A stretch of 64,000 bases of DNA. It comes from Numida meleagris. Taxonomy: Eukaryota; Chordata; Aves; Galliformes; Numididae. Numbering within the stretch: the stretch's first letter is position 1; each line of letters begins with the position of its first letter. The DNA lies in assembly GCF_002078875.1 (NCBI RefSeq), contig NC_034414.1, positions 20,352,320 through 20,416,319 on the forward strand, read 5' to 3'. Position numbers and translations under genes: made by a program. Positions 11,241-24,580 of this stretch are shown here, in pieces. The notes beneath the pieces are model-generated. The model was not told the origin of the DNA. It saw only the letters and a list, made by a program, of their open reading frames with translations, and made no database searches.

Positions 11241-13302
11241 GTGCAGCTTGCATAATCCAGCTACCAAACAGGCAAGTGTATCCGTTTATTTTTTAACATT
11301 TATTTAAAAATATCTGCTTTTTTTTTTTTTTTTAAATCTGTATTCCTAGCTTTCAGTCATTCCTGGAATGTTTTGAAGTGTAGTTGCTGGTAGTTACACA
11401 TTATTAAAGTTTTACAGTCACTTTGCAATCAAAAGCAGAAGGTTTGCTGAACAGTGACTTACCCAGAAACACGTATCCACATCTCCCGCTGATAATCTAG
11501 CAGAAAAGATAGCAGCTAAATATTTGATCTGAAGTTATTTTCTTCCCTTTTTAATCCCCCCGACTGGCTGCTGCTCAGGTTTACCTCAATGCAGGGAGCA
11601 AAGAGAAATACAGAAACCTCTCTCTGCCTCCTTAGGAAGCTGAAAGAGGCAGTGTTGCAGAGGGTTAGAGAAGAAAGGGAGAAAATGAAACCGTGATGGT
11701 TTTTGAAGTAGAATCCCAGTGAAGATGCAGTGTCTTTGGAAACAGTTGTTCACAGCTTAAGGAGCTGAAAAGGGTTCTGTTACCTGTGCAGAGAGCTGGG
11801 ACCAATACCCCTCAGTGTTCAGTTCAAATGAATGCAGGCCATAGAACTTGTGCATGTGCATGTCTGTGTTTTCCTTTTAAATCAAAGATGATATTGATCA
11901 GCATGTGCATTGTCATTCCTCACTGCAAAATACATGTAATTCACAGGGCAGGTTGGTGGCAACATCTATAAGAAGGTGACTGTGAAACATTTTACCTCCT
12001 TCTCCTCTAATACTGAGTTATCAGTAATGTCATAGGCTACCTGCTTTGTTCTCAGAAATGAAAACACTTTCACTAGTGTTTCACCTGGCATGATTTAAGA
12101 TGTACAGCTTGCTCCTAGAATAAGGTTGTAGTGTCCTATCAAATGATAAGTCATATGCCTGTGCAAGGCAGGGTTGGTTTTTTTAAAAGATTTGTTTGTC
12201 TATTTTTTTGGTCATTTAAAATGCAACTCTTCAGCAACCTTTGCCCAAGCATGCAGAAAAGAGAGAAGTGCTTCTTTTAATGGTTTCTCCTGTTGCCAAG
12301 CTCTTACAGTTAAGAACTAAAGATGATGGACTGAAAAGAAACTCTGCCTTAGCTCACAGGCATGCTGTTCCTTATCTTTTCTAACACAAAGAAGAGAAAT
12401 AGCAGAGGGATTGGGAATGGATTATTTACTTACTGCCAACATAGAAGGGGCATAATTTTCTTGTTTCATTTTTTCAATTTCTCAGCAAGTTCCGTGTCTA
12501 AGGAAGCTGACCAACAGGTTGGGTTTGAGTTGCTGCAGTTTAATAGATCAGAGTTTCTTGCGCAAGTGTGCATTTATTTCATGAGGATCTATCTGCTTAA
12601 AAGCTAAAACTGGAAATGAATTCAAAGGAAAATTTTGACAAATGAGTTGAAATTACTTGTCTCTCACACAGCAGGGAAGAAAGAACACTTCCCCCATCTG
12701 TCTCCTATAACTACATGTAATAGGAGAGAAGGGTCCAAAAATGGTCTGACAACTTTCTGAAAGGTAGATCATTCTTGCAGTATATAAAATAATGCATGGA
12801 AGTTATCTGATAAAGTACATTAATAAATCTACCATCTAATTGAGCCATAATGTTGGCATTTTATCTTTCACCCAAGTATCCTGGGCAGTGACATTTATTC
12901 ATGGTTCTTGAGAAAGCCTACATCTTTCTATTACCATAGACATGGATAAGCAGATAGGAGCATTCAGTTTAGATCTCACAGAACTGAAAGATGAAGACAG
13001 TTTTTCTAACTAAAGGAAGTATTTAACATTCACACACTACCAAGGGTCCTTTGACTATATTTATTGGTCCATTCAGAAAGTGATCCATTTTGGTGAACAG
13101 AATTAATACCATGTGTTTACCTTCATCATGAACATCTTCATTTCCTTTAGTATTAATGCAGTCTTCAAAGTCACATTTTGGATCTGAGAAGTATGTCAAA
13201 ACAGTATCCAGTATTATATTCTGTGCATGTGAAGTTCTCCCTGATCAACTGTTCTCAAAAGTTTGCCAAAGCCATTGTACACCAGTAGATCCAGGGTCAA
13301 AT
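11241..13302. other. Unassigned stretch beside the CpG island
   Basis: AT-rich sequence with a T16 run at about 11318-11333. No gene or named repeat was recognised. Frames up to 81 codons look random. Confidence 0.5.
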
Positions 13303-13350
13303 TCATAGAATCATAGAATCATAAAATGGTTTAAAGATCATCGATCTCCA
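13303..13350 (-). mobile_element. Very short CR1 3' tip
   Basis: On the plus strand it reads 'tcatagaatcataaaatgg' and then 'ttaaagatcatc', the reverse complement of a CR1 3' terminus with its octamer repeats. Only about 48 bp remain, an extreme 5' truncation. It lies 55 bp before mariner copy 3. Confidence 0.75.
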
Positions 13351-13405
13351 AACTGCTATTCTGAATGCAAATTCTGAATGGAAATCTGCTTTGGAAATCT
13401 GTGTA

Positions 13406-13961
13406 GGCGGCTCCAAAAGTAATGTCTCCTACTTATTTCTATGGAAACTACAGCAGATACAAAGATCACAATAACACTATTTCATAGAGCAAATTCTTAG
13501 CTACAAAATAATATTTTTCAACATAGTTGCCACCATTAGTGATGCATTTTCACCAGTGATGAACAAGAGTCTGCATGTCGTGCTCGTAAAAATCTGCATG
13601 GCCATCTGGAATGTGGTTTGTCTTTTCACATTGCTGTTGCCATTGCTAAAACATATCACTTCACTGTGCTCACATGTACTGTTTGATCTCCATGAACATT
13701 CAGCAAGCATCAATGAATGTCAGTGTGTGCGCTTCTTTCAGCATGGAGGAAGTCAGTTCCACACCTTTGCTTCATATGCACTTCCATGTCAGACGCCACT
13801 TTGTCAGACTGCTCCTCCTCTGCTGTCTGTCACACGGCAATAAAATGTAATGGAATGCTGGTGAGAATGTTCAACCTCTACTGCCACATCATCAACATCT
13901 GCCTCTGACATCATAGGCCAACATAATAAAATAGGAGGCATTACTTTCAGAGCAGCCCTCA
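13406..13961 (-). mobile_element. Mariner (Galluhop/Mariner1_GG-type) internally deleted copy 3
   Basis: About 556 bp, inverted relative to copies 1 and 2. TA dinucleotides flank both ends (13404-13405 and 13962-13963), the expected mariner target duplication. Terminal repeats are 'ggcggctccaaaagtaatg' on the left and the complement 'cattactttcagagcagccc' on the right. On the minus strand it keeps the transposase start region and the same early TGA ('gatgcttgctgaatg') as the other copies. Its internal deletion differs: it keeps bases coding NVKRQTTFQM-like residues after the SNGNS segment before joining the C-terminal ADFYE-like segment. The catalytic core is missing. Confidence 0.9.
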
Positions 13962-16012
13962 TACTTTGAATTCCTGCTCTGTAAATTCTATAGAAGTGCC
14001 AAAAATCAAAGTGGCAATGCAAGACTCTTCTTCTGACAATTAATCCTAGATTTGATCCTATTTCAGAGCCAGTGAAATCTTTTTTTTTTTTTTCAATTGC
14101 ATGGGTGAAACATTTTGTCTTTTGTGCATATTAGAAAACAAATTTAGTAGTTGATGAATATCTATTAATTTAATGTGCGCATATCAAGATGTTTTAAGAC
14201 ACTTCAGAGTGTTTAACAGGTGTATCTGTGTCACATAAATGATGGATTAACAACTACATCATAATTATTTATGCAAATTTTAGTTTTCATCAACATAGGT
14301 AACTTGCAAATGTACAGTTAATATGTACTTGACTTTTTGGGTAAAAAACTTTAAAGTAAACTTTTGAAGACCTTATTTTCCTCAATTTTTGTTAAACATC
14401 AGATTGTGTTTTCTACTATTTCTAGATAAACATCTTATAAAGTACTATAACAAACCTCTAGAATCTTATTTTAAAGTTATTTTCTTTATATTGTAAGCAA
14501 TCCAGCTCAGCTCAAATTAGCTAGAATCAGATCTGTTATTTTACTAGTTTTTAATTTTTAAAAAAGACTTTTATAGGAAAAATTAGAAGCTGGCCTTTGA
14601 GAGCTGTATTTCAGTCTACAAATTAAAAATACACTATGCATTTACATAAAGAATTTACTAAAGAACTGATACAGATGCATTTTTAGACAAAAAAAATATG
14701 TAGGGAAAAACAGAAAGGAGATCATCTTCTTTGTTATGTATGTGCATATTTATATTATAGTCCTAAAAGCTCTGCACTTTATTCCTGTTACCAAGAGAGC
14801 AGCTAGAGACTGCCAAGTGGAATTGCCCAGCTATCTTTTCCTTAGTTTTTGAATTGTTTATTTTTCTTGAGATATTTTTCTGACATCAGGTTTGCCCTTA
14901 AAACTACATGAATCACTTTGTTCCTACTCTTTCAGTTCACTTAAAGCAGAGGGCAAAGCACAGTACAGTTAATAACTTTGAACCCAACAAGAGATTTTGA
15001 GACATCACAGTCTCTGCTCACTGAGTGCTGAATGAAAGAGCGGGGTCCCTATTGCTGCCTTTTTTTAAAAACAAACATACTATATAGGAGTTCTGGCTGG
15101 AGAAGCCTAATGTACCTTGAAATAAGTTTTATTATGATGAAGTAGTGAATTGAAGTTAGAAAGCTTCTGCAGGCCAGGGAAGTTTATAGAGGTTAGTACA
15201 TCATGACTGATGAAATTTAAAATAAAGGCATAAATCTCAGGGGATTATATATATTGCTTCTGCTGAAACTGCAGGGATTTTATAATAACAAAAAAAAAAA
15301 AAGCACAAAAATTAAAAAGTCCTATCACTGCACTTCTAACAGCTAGCAAAGATTCCTTCAGTTTCTACGGCAATACTTTCTGTTAAGGATATACCTAATC
15401 AGCTTTTGGCTCCCTAGCACAGATTCCAAACTTGATTTTGAATCATAAACTAATTTCTCACTGCTTATTATTTAAAGAGATTGCCCTCCTTTCTCAGAAT
15501 GGGGACACTGATCATCCTATAACTCAATGGAGGAAAAAAAAAAATGATGATGCATGTTAGCATTCCAAAAATTGAATAATCCTTCCTAAAGGCAATGCAC
15601 CCAAATCCCTAGTCTCTGAAAAATATTAAGAGGATCCATTAGGGAACTCGCTGTTAAATCGCCTTGATTCTGACATAAAGGGTTTAATAGTTGCTTTTTC
15701 CACAGTAGTCTTGGGAAGTTTCAAGAGAATGATCTCAAGATGATAACACAGAGCTATATGCATGGACCTACACTGGAAGAGTCCTGAAGGGCAATGATCA
15801 TGTTTGGCCTGTACATATTTTAACAGATCTTCTCCTTTTGAATCTTACATAACCAAATGAAATTCCAAGCGCATATTTCAAAATGGATAATTCCGTACAT
15901 TTCTTATAAAACAAAAATTGAAGCTTCCAAAAAGGCAAGCAAGATGGTCTTTTTAACAGCTAAGTACTTACAACTTTTAAGCAACCATACAGTAAAAAGT
16001 AACATCTAAATC
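13962..16012. other. Unassigned AT-rich stretch
   Basis: Contains a T run near 14082-14093 and A runs near 15290-15302 and 15533-15544. I recognise no gene or dispersed repeat. No open frame of useful length. Confidence 0.5.
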
Positions 16013-17585
16013 AGGTTGCTCAGATCCCTTTCAAGCCTGACCTTGAATGTCTCCAGGGATGGGACACCTCTCTGGGCAACTTGTTCTAGCGCTCCACTAC
16101 CCTTACCGTAAAAAATGTTTTTCTTCTACTCTGTCTAAATCTCTCCTCATTTGGTATGAAACCATTTCCCCTTGTTCTGTCACAACAGATCCTGATAAAG
16201 AGTCTGTCATCTTCTTCCTTGTAGCCCCCCTTTAGATAACTGAAAGGCCACTGTCAGGTCACCTCGGAACCTTCTCTTCTCCAGACTGCACAGTTCCAGC
16301 TCTGTCAGCCTATCCTCACAGGAGAGCTGTTTCATCCCTTGGATCATTTTTCTGGCCCTCCTCTGGATGGATTTCAGCAGGTCCACGTCTCTCCTGGTAC
16401 TGAAGACTCCACATCTGGATGCAGTACATCAGGTGAGGTCTCATCAGCACAGTGTAGAGGGATGGAATCTCTCCCCCCAAAAAACATCCACACTTTTTTT
16501 GGTTCAACTGAGGATACATATGGCTTTAAGGGCTGTATGGGCATGTTGCTGACTCATGTTCAGTTTGTCATCCACCAGTACCTCCAAGTCCTTTTCAACA
16601 GGGTTGTGCTCAAACCTTTCATCCTCCAGCTTGTACTGATAGTAGGGGTTGCCATGACCCTGGCGCAAGACCTTGCACTTAGCTTTGTTGAACCTCGTGA
16701 GGATCTCCTGGTCCCACTGCTCAAGCCTGTCTAGGTCTCTCTGGGTGGTATCCCATCCATCAGGCAGCTACCTCAACCACACCACACAGTTTGGTGTCAT
16801 CTGCAAGCTTGCTGAGAGTGCACTCAATCCCACTGTTGATAGAATCATGGAATCTTTAAGGTTGGGAAAGACCTTTAATATCATCTAGTCCAACTGTCCA
16901 CCTTCCACCCGTATTGTCCACTAAACCGTGTCCCTCAGTACCTCATCTACTCTTTTCTTGAACACCTTTAGGGATGGTGACTCCACAACTTCCTTGGGTA
17001 GCCTGTTCCAGTGCCCAAACACTCTTTCAGAGTTTTTCCTAATATCCAACCTGAACCTAAACCTCATGGCACCCCATTGCACCAACAAGGTGTCATCCTG
17101 TAGTGACATGAGTGTGCATACAACATGGTGGCACCCCATGGGGATGTTTGCAACAGCATGGTGACTCCTCTTACTGCTGCGAGCCACACTATCTTGATGA
17201 ACACCAATGTTCTCCACATTGTGTCTTAACTGACAGCTCTGAAAAGGATCACCCAAATTCTGCCAAGATCTTATGACTGCATTATGACACCAACAGGTGC
17301 TCCAAGAAAGCCACTGGAGGAAGGCACCATAGCCCAGCAGCAGCCAACATCAAGTTAAGGGAAACTCTGCTTATCTTTATGCTGTACTGGTGCTGCCTTG
17401 GATACTCAACGCTGCAACGAATCCAATGGGAGTTACAAAGTGATAGCAGTAGTGTGGCTTTATAGCAAGGTTTCTGCGAAGCAAGATTATGAGACAAAAT
17501 GAGCACAGTCATATACTTACAAATGTCACTGATGAGGATATTGAAGATCATCAGTCTCAATACTGATCCCTGAGGGACACCACTG
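16013..17585 (-). mobile_element. CR1 LINE lacking its 3' terminus, split by a nested insertion
   Basis: Read on the minus strand this is CR1 ORF2 3' sequence. The part 16013-16838 covers the region just upstream of the usual 3' end ('aggttgctcag' through 'ggtgtcatctgcaagcttgc'). The same element resumes at 17524 with 'tgtcactgatgaggatatt' and ends near 17585 at 'tgagggacaccact'. The last 100-odd bases and the octamer tail, which should lie at the low-coordinate end, are missing. That is unusual, because CR1 is normally truncated at its 5' end. The reading frame is broken many times. Confidence 0.85.
16839..17523 (-). mobile_element. Nested insertion: CR1 3' end plus unidentified 5' segment
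   Basis: At 16839 a second CR1 begins on the minus strand with its complete 3' tip ('atagaatcatggaatcttt') and standard tail sequence up to about 17080. The remaining ~440 bp, to 17523, are not CR1 sequence that I recognise, yet the host CR1 resumes directly after them. The whole 685 bp may be one insertion, for example a CR1 transcript fused to another RNA, or a CR1 next to a third element. A 111-codon minus-strand frame (16921-17256) spans the joint. Its CR1-derived part reads RFRLDIRKNSERVFGHWNRL. Confidence 0.65.
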
Positions 17586-20500
17586 AGAAAGAAAAGCTCT
17601 GAATTATATGCCCAACGACTGCATTTGCAGCCCCAAAAAAGTTGTGGTTACGAGCATACTGAATCCCCTGCCAAGCTCCACAGACCTTAACAAGCTGGCA
17701 AGATATTCACCTGCCACCCACAAGGAGAGTTACAAAGAGAGTGTGTAATGTAACGTGTTTCTGCACACATACACAGCTCAATGGGAGCCCTCCCCAGTGA
17801 CCTAATATCGAGGCTCACTGAACCATCAGCATCCTACTTCTGATACTACTTACATCATGGGCAGTATGGAGTAAATCACTGCCTGTAGGAGGGTTGAACA
17901 GTGAGGTGTATTCAGCTTGATGATCTCGTGCACTCTCTCTTTTCTGTCTCATTAGGCCTGGACTTCTCAGCTGGGAGGGTACTGCTGGCACAGATTGTTC
18001 TGGCAGAAAGTCACATCAGCTTCTGCTGCTCGGTCACCTGTCTCGGGCACCACCAGCCAAGGTACCTGGGTGGTCCTTGGCTCTTGTCTCCATGCTGATC
18101 TCTAATGTTCAAGATCTTTCACTGAGACCACTTTATTTAGGTAACCCTTCCGTCACCTACTCCTGTTGCCAGAGCCCCAAGCCCTCATTTTCCAAACTGA
18201 ATAATCCATTTGAGGAAGAACAATACATGAGCAGCCTCCTAACTAAGAGATTTGGCTCATGTCTCTCTTAACCGGAGGACCATGTGTTCTCAAAATTTGT
18301 AAGCAGTCTATAATAGCTGCAGCCAGCAAGCAGCAGGCTGTGCTTGATAGTTCAACAGTTTAATTTTGGACATTCACCCCACAAACACAGCTGTTAGTAT
18401 TTACAGTTCATGTTATTTTTTTCCCCTTTGACAACTATAAGATAGGAAGTTGTTACGTACTCAAACAGTTGAGAAGTCATGATCGAATAAGCATCTTATT
18501 TTAGAGTATTTCTGTCCAGTATTTTTACACAAAACGCTAAACTTTGCAGCGCAATACAACTTCAAAAGACAGTACAGTAAATGATCTCAAATGAAGACAT
18601 TGCTTCTCTGAAACTTTTAAAACCAAAAGTCTTACTTAAATATATATTCACATATAATTTCTAGCAATTTCTGTTCTATAATTCAGGGCTTTTTATATTA
18701 GAGTGAGGAATGCTGAGACTCATCCTTGTGGTCATAGTTTAGACACATCTTTTTTACATTTCTTTAAAATATCTGTAATCCCTTAAAAGTACTGTTTTTT
18801 GTGGAAGTACTCAGCCCTACTTTTTTCAGTGGAGCTATCAAGACCTTTTCTTTATGCTTGCATTTTTCTAGCATACTCATTTCTTTCTAAAAAGATGTTT
18901 TGCCATTGCTACAGGTGGGTCAAAACCTGGCTTTGGACAGTGCTACACAATATAATCGTATGCCAACTTAAACCTTTTTCTGTAGCATAAATGTCACAAA
19001 CTATTTTTTGGGGAAAAAAAAATGTTGTAGAACTTAAATTCTTCTAAGCATGTTATTGGAAGATATATCGTAGCCCAGGAGTGGTTGGGGAGATCTTCCT
19101 TTTGAGTTTCGTCTTTTGAGTTCTAGCCTTATCTGTTGAACCTCAAAATATCAAGTCAAATGCACTGATTGAGTCCTTTTCTACTAGCAGATCTGTCTGC
19201 AGCTCAGTCACTGTACCAGAGAGGACTAAAGTTTTTGTCTGATTTTGCCTCAGCTAGATGCACTGAACTAATTGGTAGATCCTGTTAACAGACTAAAGGT
19301 CTAGTAAACATTATAGCAGCTAATGGAGTCTTTCCTAGTGACTGAACGGAAGAGTATGAAAGAAAAGATCCTGCTCTGTTTGGGTGAAGTAAATGCAATG
19401 GAAAAATTGCCATTTGTAGCAGTTTCACCATAGGCACAGAATTTCAAGAAGGCTGCTGGTTCTTTACCGCTGTAGTTCTGCTGCCTTGTATTCAACCTTT
19501 TAATGGCTATGGCTTAGCTGTTTTTCTTCACAGAGAAAATGAGTTTCACTGAGTTATATTTCTGAAGGTAACTGGAGCTTTTTGTTTTGCAGGTGAAAGG
19601 TGAATGAAGCATAAAAAGGGGAGAGAAACTATGTTATAGAGGAACATAGGCAGGGTGATATTCTTAAAAAAACGTTGCCAAAATCACTTGAACAAGAGCT
19701 GGTGCCTAGACATGATATTCAGCACTTCGGTATCTTCTAATTTAGCAGCATGCTTGAAATGAAGTATACCTCAAACTGGTTAGGAGTCGATCTCTTAAAA
19801 TAACTGCTCTGCCTTGTCTGGCCGTCACAGAATGGCCTCCCTTGAATTTTCTGTATGAAGTGCCTATGCTTTCTGCAGAGAAAGTTAAAGAGTACTGGAT
19901 GTCTTAATGCTTCAGTAGCAAAGTGTAATTGCCTACAGTACAGGGAGAGCAGAAGTGCTGTCATTCCTTTGCAGTCAGTGCTTGAAGTGCTCATAGGCAA
20001 AGAGTGGGAATGATTATTGGGGCAGGCCTTCTACTCTAATTGGGCAGATCGACCTGGCTGGAAAACAGTAAAAGCCAAGACCTTTTTCATCCAGAACTCA
20101 AACAAAACGCTTCTTATGAAAGATTTTGCCTAAGATGAATACATCCCCCTTGGGAAGAGAAGGCAAAGTCCTAACTCCGCTCTTAGCAGAGGACATAGCC
20201 ATGAATAAAGCTGCATGCAATTACTTAAGGAACTGCAGAATTTCTGACATATATGAAATCTGTCCAAAGAACTGATGGATGCCTGAAAGAAGTCATAAAT
20301 CCTACAGATTTGTGTCACAGAAATACCACTGAATATAAGGGTCTGATTTTTACACCAATCTTATATAAATACTTTTGGACTGTCTTGATTGGATTCATTT
20401 CTGATTTACTTCAGCATGATGGCATAAAAAATTTCACTTGCTCTCAGTAAGTAAGCTGCAAAGCGGGTGGCCCTGACTGTAAGTCAAATGCTGAAGCATG

Positions 20501-23500
20501 AATGGATTAACATCAAAACATTATTCTTTCTTCATTTTCAAATGAAATTGCTTTCAGCTCACAGAATTTCTAATGCATCCTCTGGTGATCACTTCTCCAG
20601 TCTCCTATTCCCTCTTCTTCTAGGCTCTGGTGATCATGCACCATGCAGAGGTACAAGATGTATTTTTAGATACAGAGACATTATAATTGATTTTTCCTCT
20701 TCAATTGCTGTGAGAAGTAACTAGATACTTTGTGACTTTTAAGTCTAGAAACTCACTATTTCTTTACCTTCACTCTATTTCACCATACCTCAGTGAGGGT
20801 TGTGTTGAAAAGATATGTGATTTCCTCCTGCTGAGCCAACAGGCTACCATTTAATTGGCTTTTATGAACCATTTTCAAGGTGTTTGTACAAAAGTTCTAA
20901 CATAATTTAACAGGAACGTTGATTCCTTTTTCATCTTGTTGTTTTTTTGAAGAATGATTTTACAAATACACTTAGCTGCATCTTAAAGGGTTTTGCTTTC
21001 TCAGTCTTGTTAAATCTTTGAATTAATGTTTCCGGTTAATGAACGTGGAGAAATTATTGTATATCAAACAATACTACTATAGGCAGAGTGAGCCTTATTT
21101 TTTTTGTAAAGGCAATATGAAAACGAGATCTAATTACTATCACATGCTGCAAAAATCAATTTTTGTAGTGCTTAGAATGAATAGACAATTCTTAAACATA
21201 CTGGCTGCTGAATTTAGTAAGAGAAATAGTTCATACCATAAAATATAACTACTCTGGGAGTATATGCCACATAACCTGTATTCCATATTATCCAAGAGGT
21301 ACTCAGGCTAATTTCTTGCTGCATAGAATATAAAACCAGGTGTTTTTGTTTGTTTCTTTGGAATTTTTTTTTTTATCATCAGTGTGTTTTCCTTAGCATT
21401 TTGTGCTCCATAACAGGATGTCTCTTTCTGTTTGTTTACTACAACAATGCAAAACATTATGTGTGTTTGTTTTTCAATGTGTTTGTTTGTTTTAATTTAA
21501 GCTTGAACAGAAAAAGAATATGTGGTACACTGGTAAAAAAAAAAAAAAGTCCCAGGAATTTTTTGGATATTTTTTCAGGGATAAGGTCTTATTCTTTTCT
21601 GATCAGTCATGAGAAAAGTCCAAATTCTAGTGATGGCATTATCTGAAACAGATCTCCTGAAAGTAATGGGACTGCAACTCTCATGCCCAAACGCAACACA
21701 GTCTTCAAAAAGAAATGTAGTCATGCAGCAAAAAATCTACAGCTTACAAAGTTTGATTTCTCCTGATGTGAGTCTCCTATTTCTTGTTTTCATTAAGAAC
21801 ATTACATGTAAAACAACTGAGACTTGAGAACCTCGAATATTTCTATTTAATGTGTTTTAAGCATCAGCAGTGGAATGAAGTTGTTTGAATGAAATTGCCT
21901 ATATCTAATAGAGTACATCTTTACAATGGAAATGTCACTTCTATTTATTTAATATGCTCAGTTTGTCACCAAACCACACTTATGTATCCATTATACCAGG
22001 AGGTTTTCTACTTGTTTTCTCAGTCTTAGGCAGAATTTAGCTCCTCTCTGGAAAAATTAAATGAACATAAAAGTTTCAAGAAAGTTAACAGGAAAACATG
22101 TAGAAATCTGGAATTCACTGATAAGAGCTTTGGTTTATGTAAATTTGAAGTATTTTGGATTAAGAAATTTCATTCACTTAGTATACCCGTAAAATGGAGG
22201 GTTAGTGTTTCTTTCCTGTGATAGTCAATTTGCTTCCTAATATCATCACTTTCTAGCAATTAAAAGGAAACAAACAAACAAAACAGCAACATAACAAAGA
22301 AACAAACACAGGGAAAACAATTGAGAAAGAAGAAGAAAGGAGGGAGCATCCAGGAATAAAATTACGTTTGGTTTCAGTAAGGTAAAAAAGGACCACCTGA
22401 GCCTATGGGAACAAGGGCATCTAAAATGAGCAAGATAATGTATTTCCCAACATATTTTGTACGAGCCAAAACTTGTCAATAAATTTTCATTGTGAACTTT
22501 TTTTTCTCAGAACATCATTTATCAATATCAACAAGAAACACTTAGATCTCATTGTTTCTCTTCAGTTAGTATCACTTAACAGATTTCTTGTCTTGAAACT
22601 GTTTCTTAAACTATTCACTTAAACAAACAAACAGAAAATTAAGTAAGGAGAGGCAGAGGTACTGTTAAAAATTCGTAAACTTTCTTTAGGAAGCAGTTAC
22701 AAAGGAATGTATTTTTGCGCTTTTGGAGTTGCATAGTAGCCTCCTCACTGACAGCTTCACATAAGTGCTCATGTAGGTGAAATAAGCTGTTAGGAAGGAC
22801 TGGGATCAAATGACTAAGTTGAAGTGAAGATTCTTTCAACTAGAATTCCATGCCTGAAGAAGTATTATTCCAAGTTTTGGGGGACAAACGGTAATTTTTT
22901 TGAAAGACAGACCTTAAGTTCCATCCCCCAAAACGTTTTCAAAGAACCGTGCTTCAAGGAAAGAACAAGTCATCAGCCAAGGGAAAAACTCTGGCAGATT
23001 TTCCACGTTATAAACTGTTGGCAAATGGTGTTGGCAAATTAACATGAAGTTTGCAACAAAATAAATAATAATAATAATAATAAAATAAAATGACTTAAAA
23101 TATCTCCCCTTTATAAATTACTTGACTAAAACCCTAACTTTTGAAGCTTAACAGCTAGGCACCGAGTAGTCAAGTAGGAGAATGAAGTGAAGATATATTT
23201 TCACTAATTTACTTATCTGTGATGTAAGATGATAACAAATTACAGAATCAGAATTATCAAAATTATCATCACGAATGAGGTTAGCTCCCAATCAAAAAGG
23301 ATAATCAAATTAACTGAAATATCACATGTAAGAAATTTTAAGGAGAGACATACACGTGTAGTATTGCTAAAGCAGAATTCAGCTAAACTCCAAACCTTTT
23401 CTTAACTGTCTGTAGCAAGTAAACAAGTGAATTCACAAGAAAAAAAAAATATAGGTGAACCTTGTTCAAGAGCAGCATATTCAACATAATGTTCATGATA

Positions 23501-24399
23501 GGAAGATTGTCAGTGTTCACAGGCAAAAATTAACTAAAATTAAGTTTCTACTTGACTAAAGAAAATGTTTAACTTTTGAAATAGAACAGATAATCCACAA
23601 GTTCTCCGAGTTAGCCTTTATTTGCCTGAAGGCAAATGAAGAAAATTGTTATTAATAATAATTATTTATTATATTGTGTAGCCCCAGGTACTTTGTCAGG
23701 CATACAAACATACACTATTTTTTTTTTTCTCCTGTTTCACTAGGACATTTTCTACAGAACCAACATGTGCTATATTGTCTGCTATTTCTGAGAGCCAAAC
23801 TAACACCCTCAAGAGAGATATCCATGTCCTTGGGATATATTTTACTAATTAAAATGTATTTCCAATTGTCTGCAAGAAAACTAGAAGAGTTTACACTGCA
23901 TGGTATCTAGATATATATTTTATTAAGAGTCAGAGGAACTTATTCTAAGGTTTTCAGCATCTTTCTTTTTATCCCACACCCTGTGATCTTCATCCTCTTT
24001 CTTTCTGAGTTTAATCATTCACCAAGCAATACATTTCAAATTCTGATTTTAAGGCAGGATAGGATCTTTTTTTTTTTTAATCCTGGTCATTGGTGTCTGT
24101 CAGTTGTGTCATTTTTAAAAATCATTGAATTCTTGCATTGTGTGCTTTAAAGAGTTTTATGTAACTACATTTGACTTGCTTTCTTCTACTTGTTTTCTGA
24201 TGGTAATAGTTTTCATAGATTACATTGACATAGATTACATTTACAGGATGAAGATTTAAATGTTCATAATCTGTCAATATCTCCTTTGTAAAACATAAAA
24301 TCATAATTAATAATATTAATAATAATCATTAACATAAAATGGAGGTATGTACTGATTGCCTACATACTGTTTTTCTTACCTTTTCTCAGTTGCATTTGG
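17586..24399. other. Unassigned AT-rich stretch
   Basis: A long stretch without a gene I can support. 17586-18100 is less AT-rich than its surroundings and may be a further unidentified repeat. An (ATA)n microsatellite lies at 23063-23083. The segment 23640-23715 resembles the tail of an ancient amniote SINE or L2-like element (AT-rich run, then 'gtactttgtcaggcatacaa'), but this is weak. Frames up to 98 codons (21350-21646) look random. Confidence 0.45.
23063..23083. repeat. (ATA)n microsatellite
   Basis: Seven or so tandem AAT/ATA triplets, pure, followed by A-rich sequence. Confidence 0.9.
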
Positions 24400-24580
24400 G
24401 CGCTGGAATAGAATCGTCACTGAAGTGGTCATGGCACAAAGCCTGCTGAGTCCAAGAAGCATTTAGACAAAGTTCTCAGAAATATGGCTTGAATTTTGAG
24501 CAGTCCCAAAATCTAGCTGGACTAGATTGTTGGATCTTTCTGGGTCCCTTCCAACATGAGATATTCTATGATTCTCTGAT
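24400..24580 (+). mobile_element. CR1 LINE 3' end, divergent subfamily
   Basis: A 180-bp CR1 tail of a subfamily different from the others here: 'tggtcatggcacaaagcctg', then 'cattta-acaa-gttctcag', then 'gggtcccttccaacatgaga' and the terminal 'attctatgattctctgat'. The tail motifs give the plus orientation. Only the 3' UTR and the final residues of ORF2 are represented. Confidence 0.85.

Noticed and set aside
16339..16734. 131-codon plus-strand frame
   Set aside because: It is antisense to CR1 ORF2; an open frame on the wrong strand of a known repeat.
23640..23715. Possible ancient SINE or L2-like tail
   Set aside because: The resemblance is limited to an AT-rich run and one short block; not enough for a feature of its own.
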